The translations under genes were made by a program, and so were the position numbers. From CALKZN01 sp964633815 (lineage in GTDB: Bacteria > Pseudomonadota > Gammaproteobacteria > Arenicellales > Arenicellaceae): a stretch of 44,821 nt of DNA. The stretch spans positions 1-44,821 of the forward strand of contig CAZWHW010000014.1 of the NCBI GenBank assembly GCA_964633815.1, given 5' to 3'. The notes under the pieces were generated by a model. It was not told the DNA's origin. It saw nothing but the letters and a program-made list of their open reading frames with translations, and ran no database searches. Below are positions 44,749-44,821 of the stretch, piece by piece; positions within the stretch are counted from its first letter, which is position 1; each line of letters begins with the position of its first letter.

Positions 44749-44821
44749 CTATTTTGGTTTAATACTAGACTTGTCAATTGAAAGATCAAATGCTTGCATC
44801 ATTGACTGCACTGTAACATTG
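44749..44821 (-). CDS. dnaX: C-terminus of DNA polymerase III tau/gamma subunit (partial)
   Basis: One minus-strand frame is open from the window edge and ends at TAG (44751-44749), giving 23 residues with VQSMMQAFDLSIDKSSIKP. The VQ-x-(M/L)-x-x-x-F-x-x-x-x-D-x-x-S-I-x-P ending is the usual DnaX tail, and the location before ybaB agrees. The rest is outside the window. Confidence 0.85.
   Translation of the reverse strand, partial: NVTVQSMMQAFDLSIDKSSIKPK

Overview
The window reads as chromosome of an AT-rich gammaproteobacterium. The evidence is gene order: tsaE-amiB-mutL-miaA-hfq-hflX-hflK-hflC-(DUF2065)-hisZ-purA-rnr-rlmB on the minus strand, with queG divergent and orn close by, is the arrangement known from Pseudomonas-like gammaproteobacteria. 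The run rpmF-plsX-fabD-fabG-acpP-fabF-pabC-mltG-tmk-holB-pilZ-tatD is the other classic gammaproteobacterial lipid/replication cluster. I cannot name the genus. No rRNA, tRNA, CRISPR array, insertion sequence or prophage is visible. Two 100-base N runs (6783-6882 and 39900-39999) are assembly gaps.

Layout. 1-874: end of an amino-acid ABC permease and its ATPase. 1060-5797 (+): accessory stretch with a membrane-anchored FG-GAP/UnbV propeller, three overlapping or close small membrane-protein genes, a secreted START-domain protein and a GNAT acetyltransferase. 6020-8211 (-): a secreted ricin-type beta-trefoil protein, an AhpD/carboxymuconolactone decarboxylase-like protein and an unknown six-helix membrane protein. 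8212-8841: gene-free AT-rich spacer holding the terminator of the next operon. 8842-18684 (-): fatty-acid synthesis, folate, cell-wall, dTMP and DNA polymerase III accessory genes; fabH and yceD are absent from their usual places. 18836-19342 (-): pncC-like. 19606-25407: mixed block with a stand-alone second-type EF-G, an NDH-2-like flavoprotein carrying a degenerate cyclic-nucleotide-binding domain, purU (-), and an orphan ParA ATPase. 25498-40971 (-): the rlmB to tsaE housekeeping superoperon covering RNA decay, rRNA methylation, purine and histidine synthesis, FtsH modulation, Hfq, tRNA modification, mismatch repair and septal amidase. 41103-42167 (+): queG. 42179-44821 (-): an unrecognised helical protein, orn, recR, ybaB and the last codons of dnaX.

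Most of the window is ordinary housekeeping DNA. The parts that deserve a second look are: the 134-residue membrane protein with an internally duplicated paired-cysteine motif (3379-3783) and its neighbours; the NDH-2/cNMP-domain fusion lacking the phosphate-binding arginine; the delta-prime subunit without its zinc cysteines; MutL with endonuclease motifs; the AmiB with four LysM repeats whose N gap is flanked by the same 11-bp sequence and may be an artefact; and the orphan ParA with a tandemly duplicated C-terminal tail. I did not find a clear-cut new defence or mobile system.
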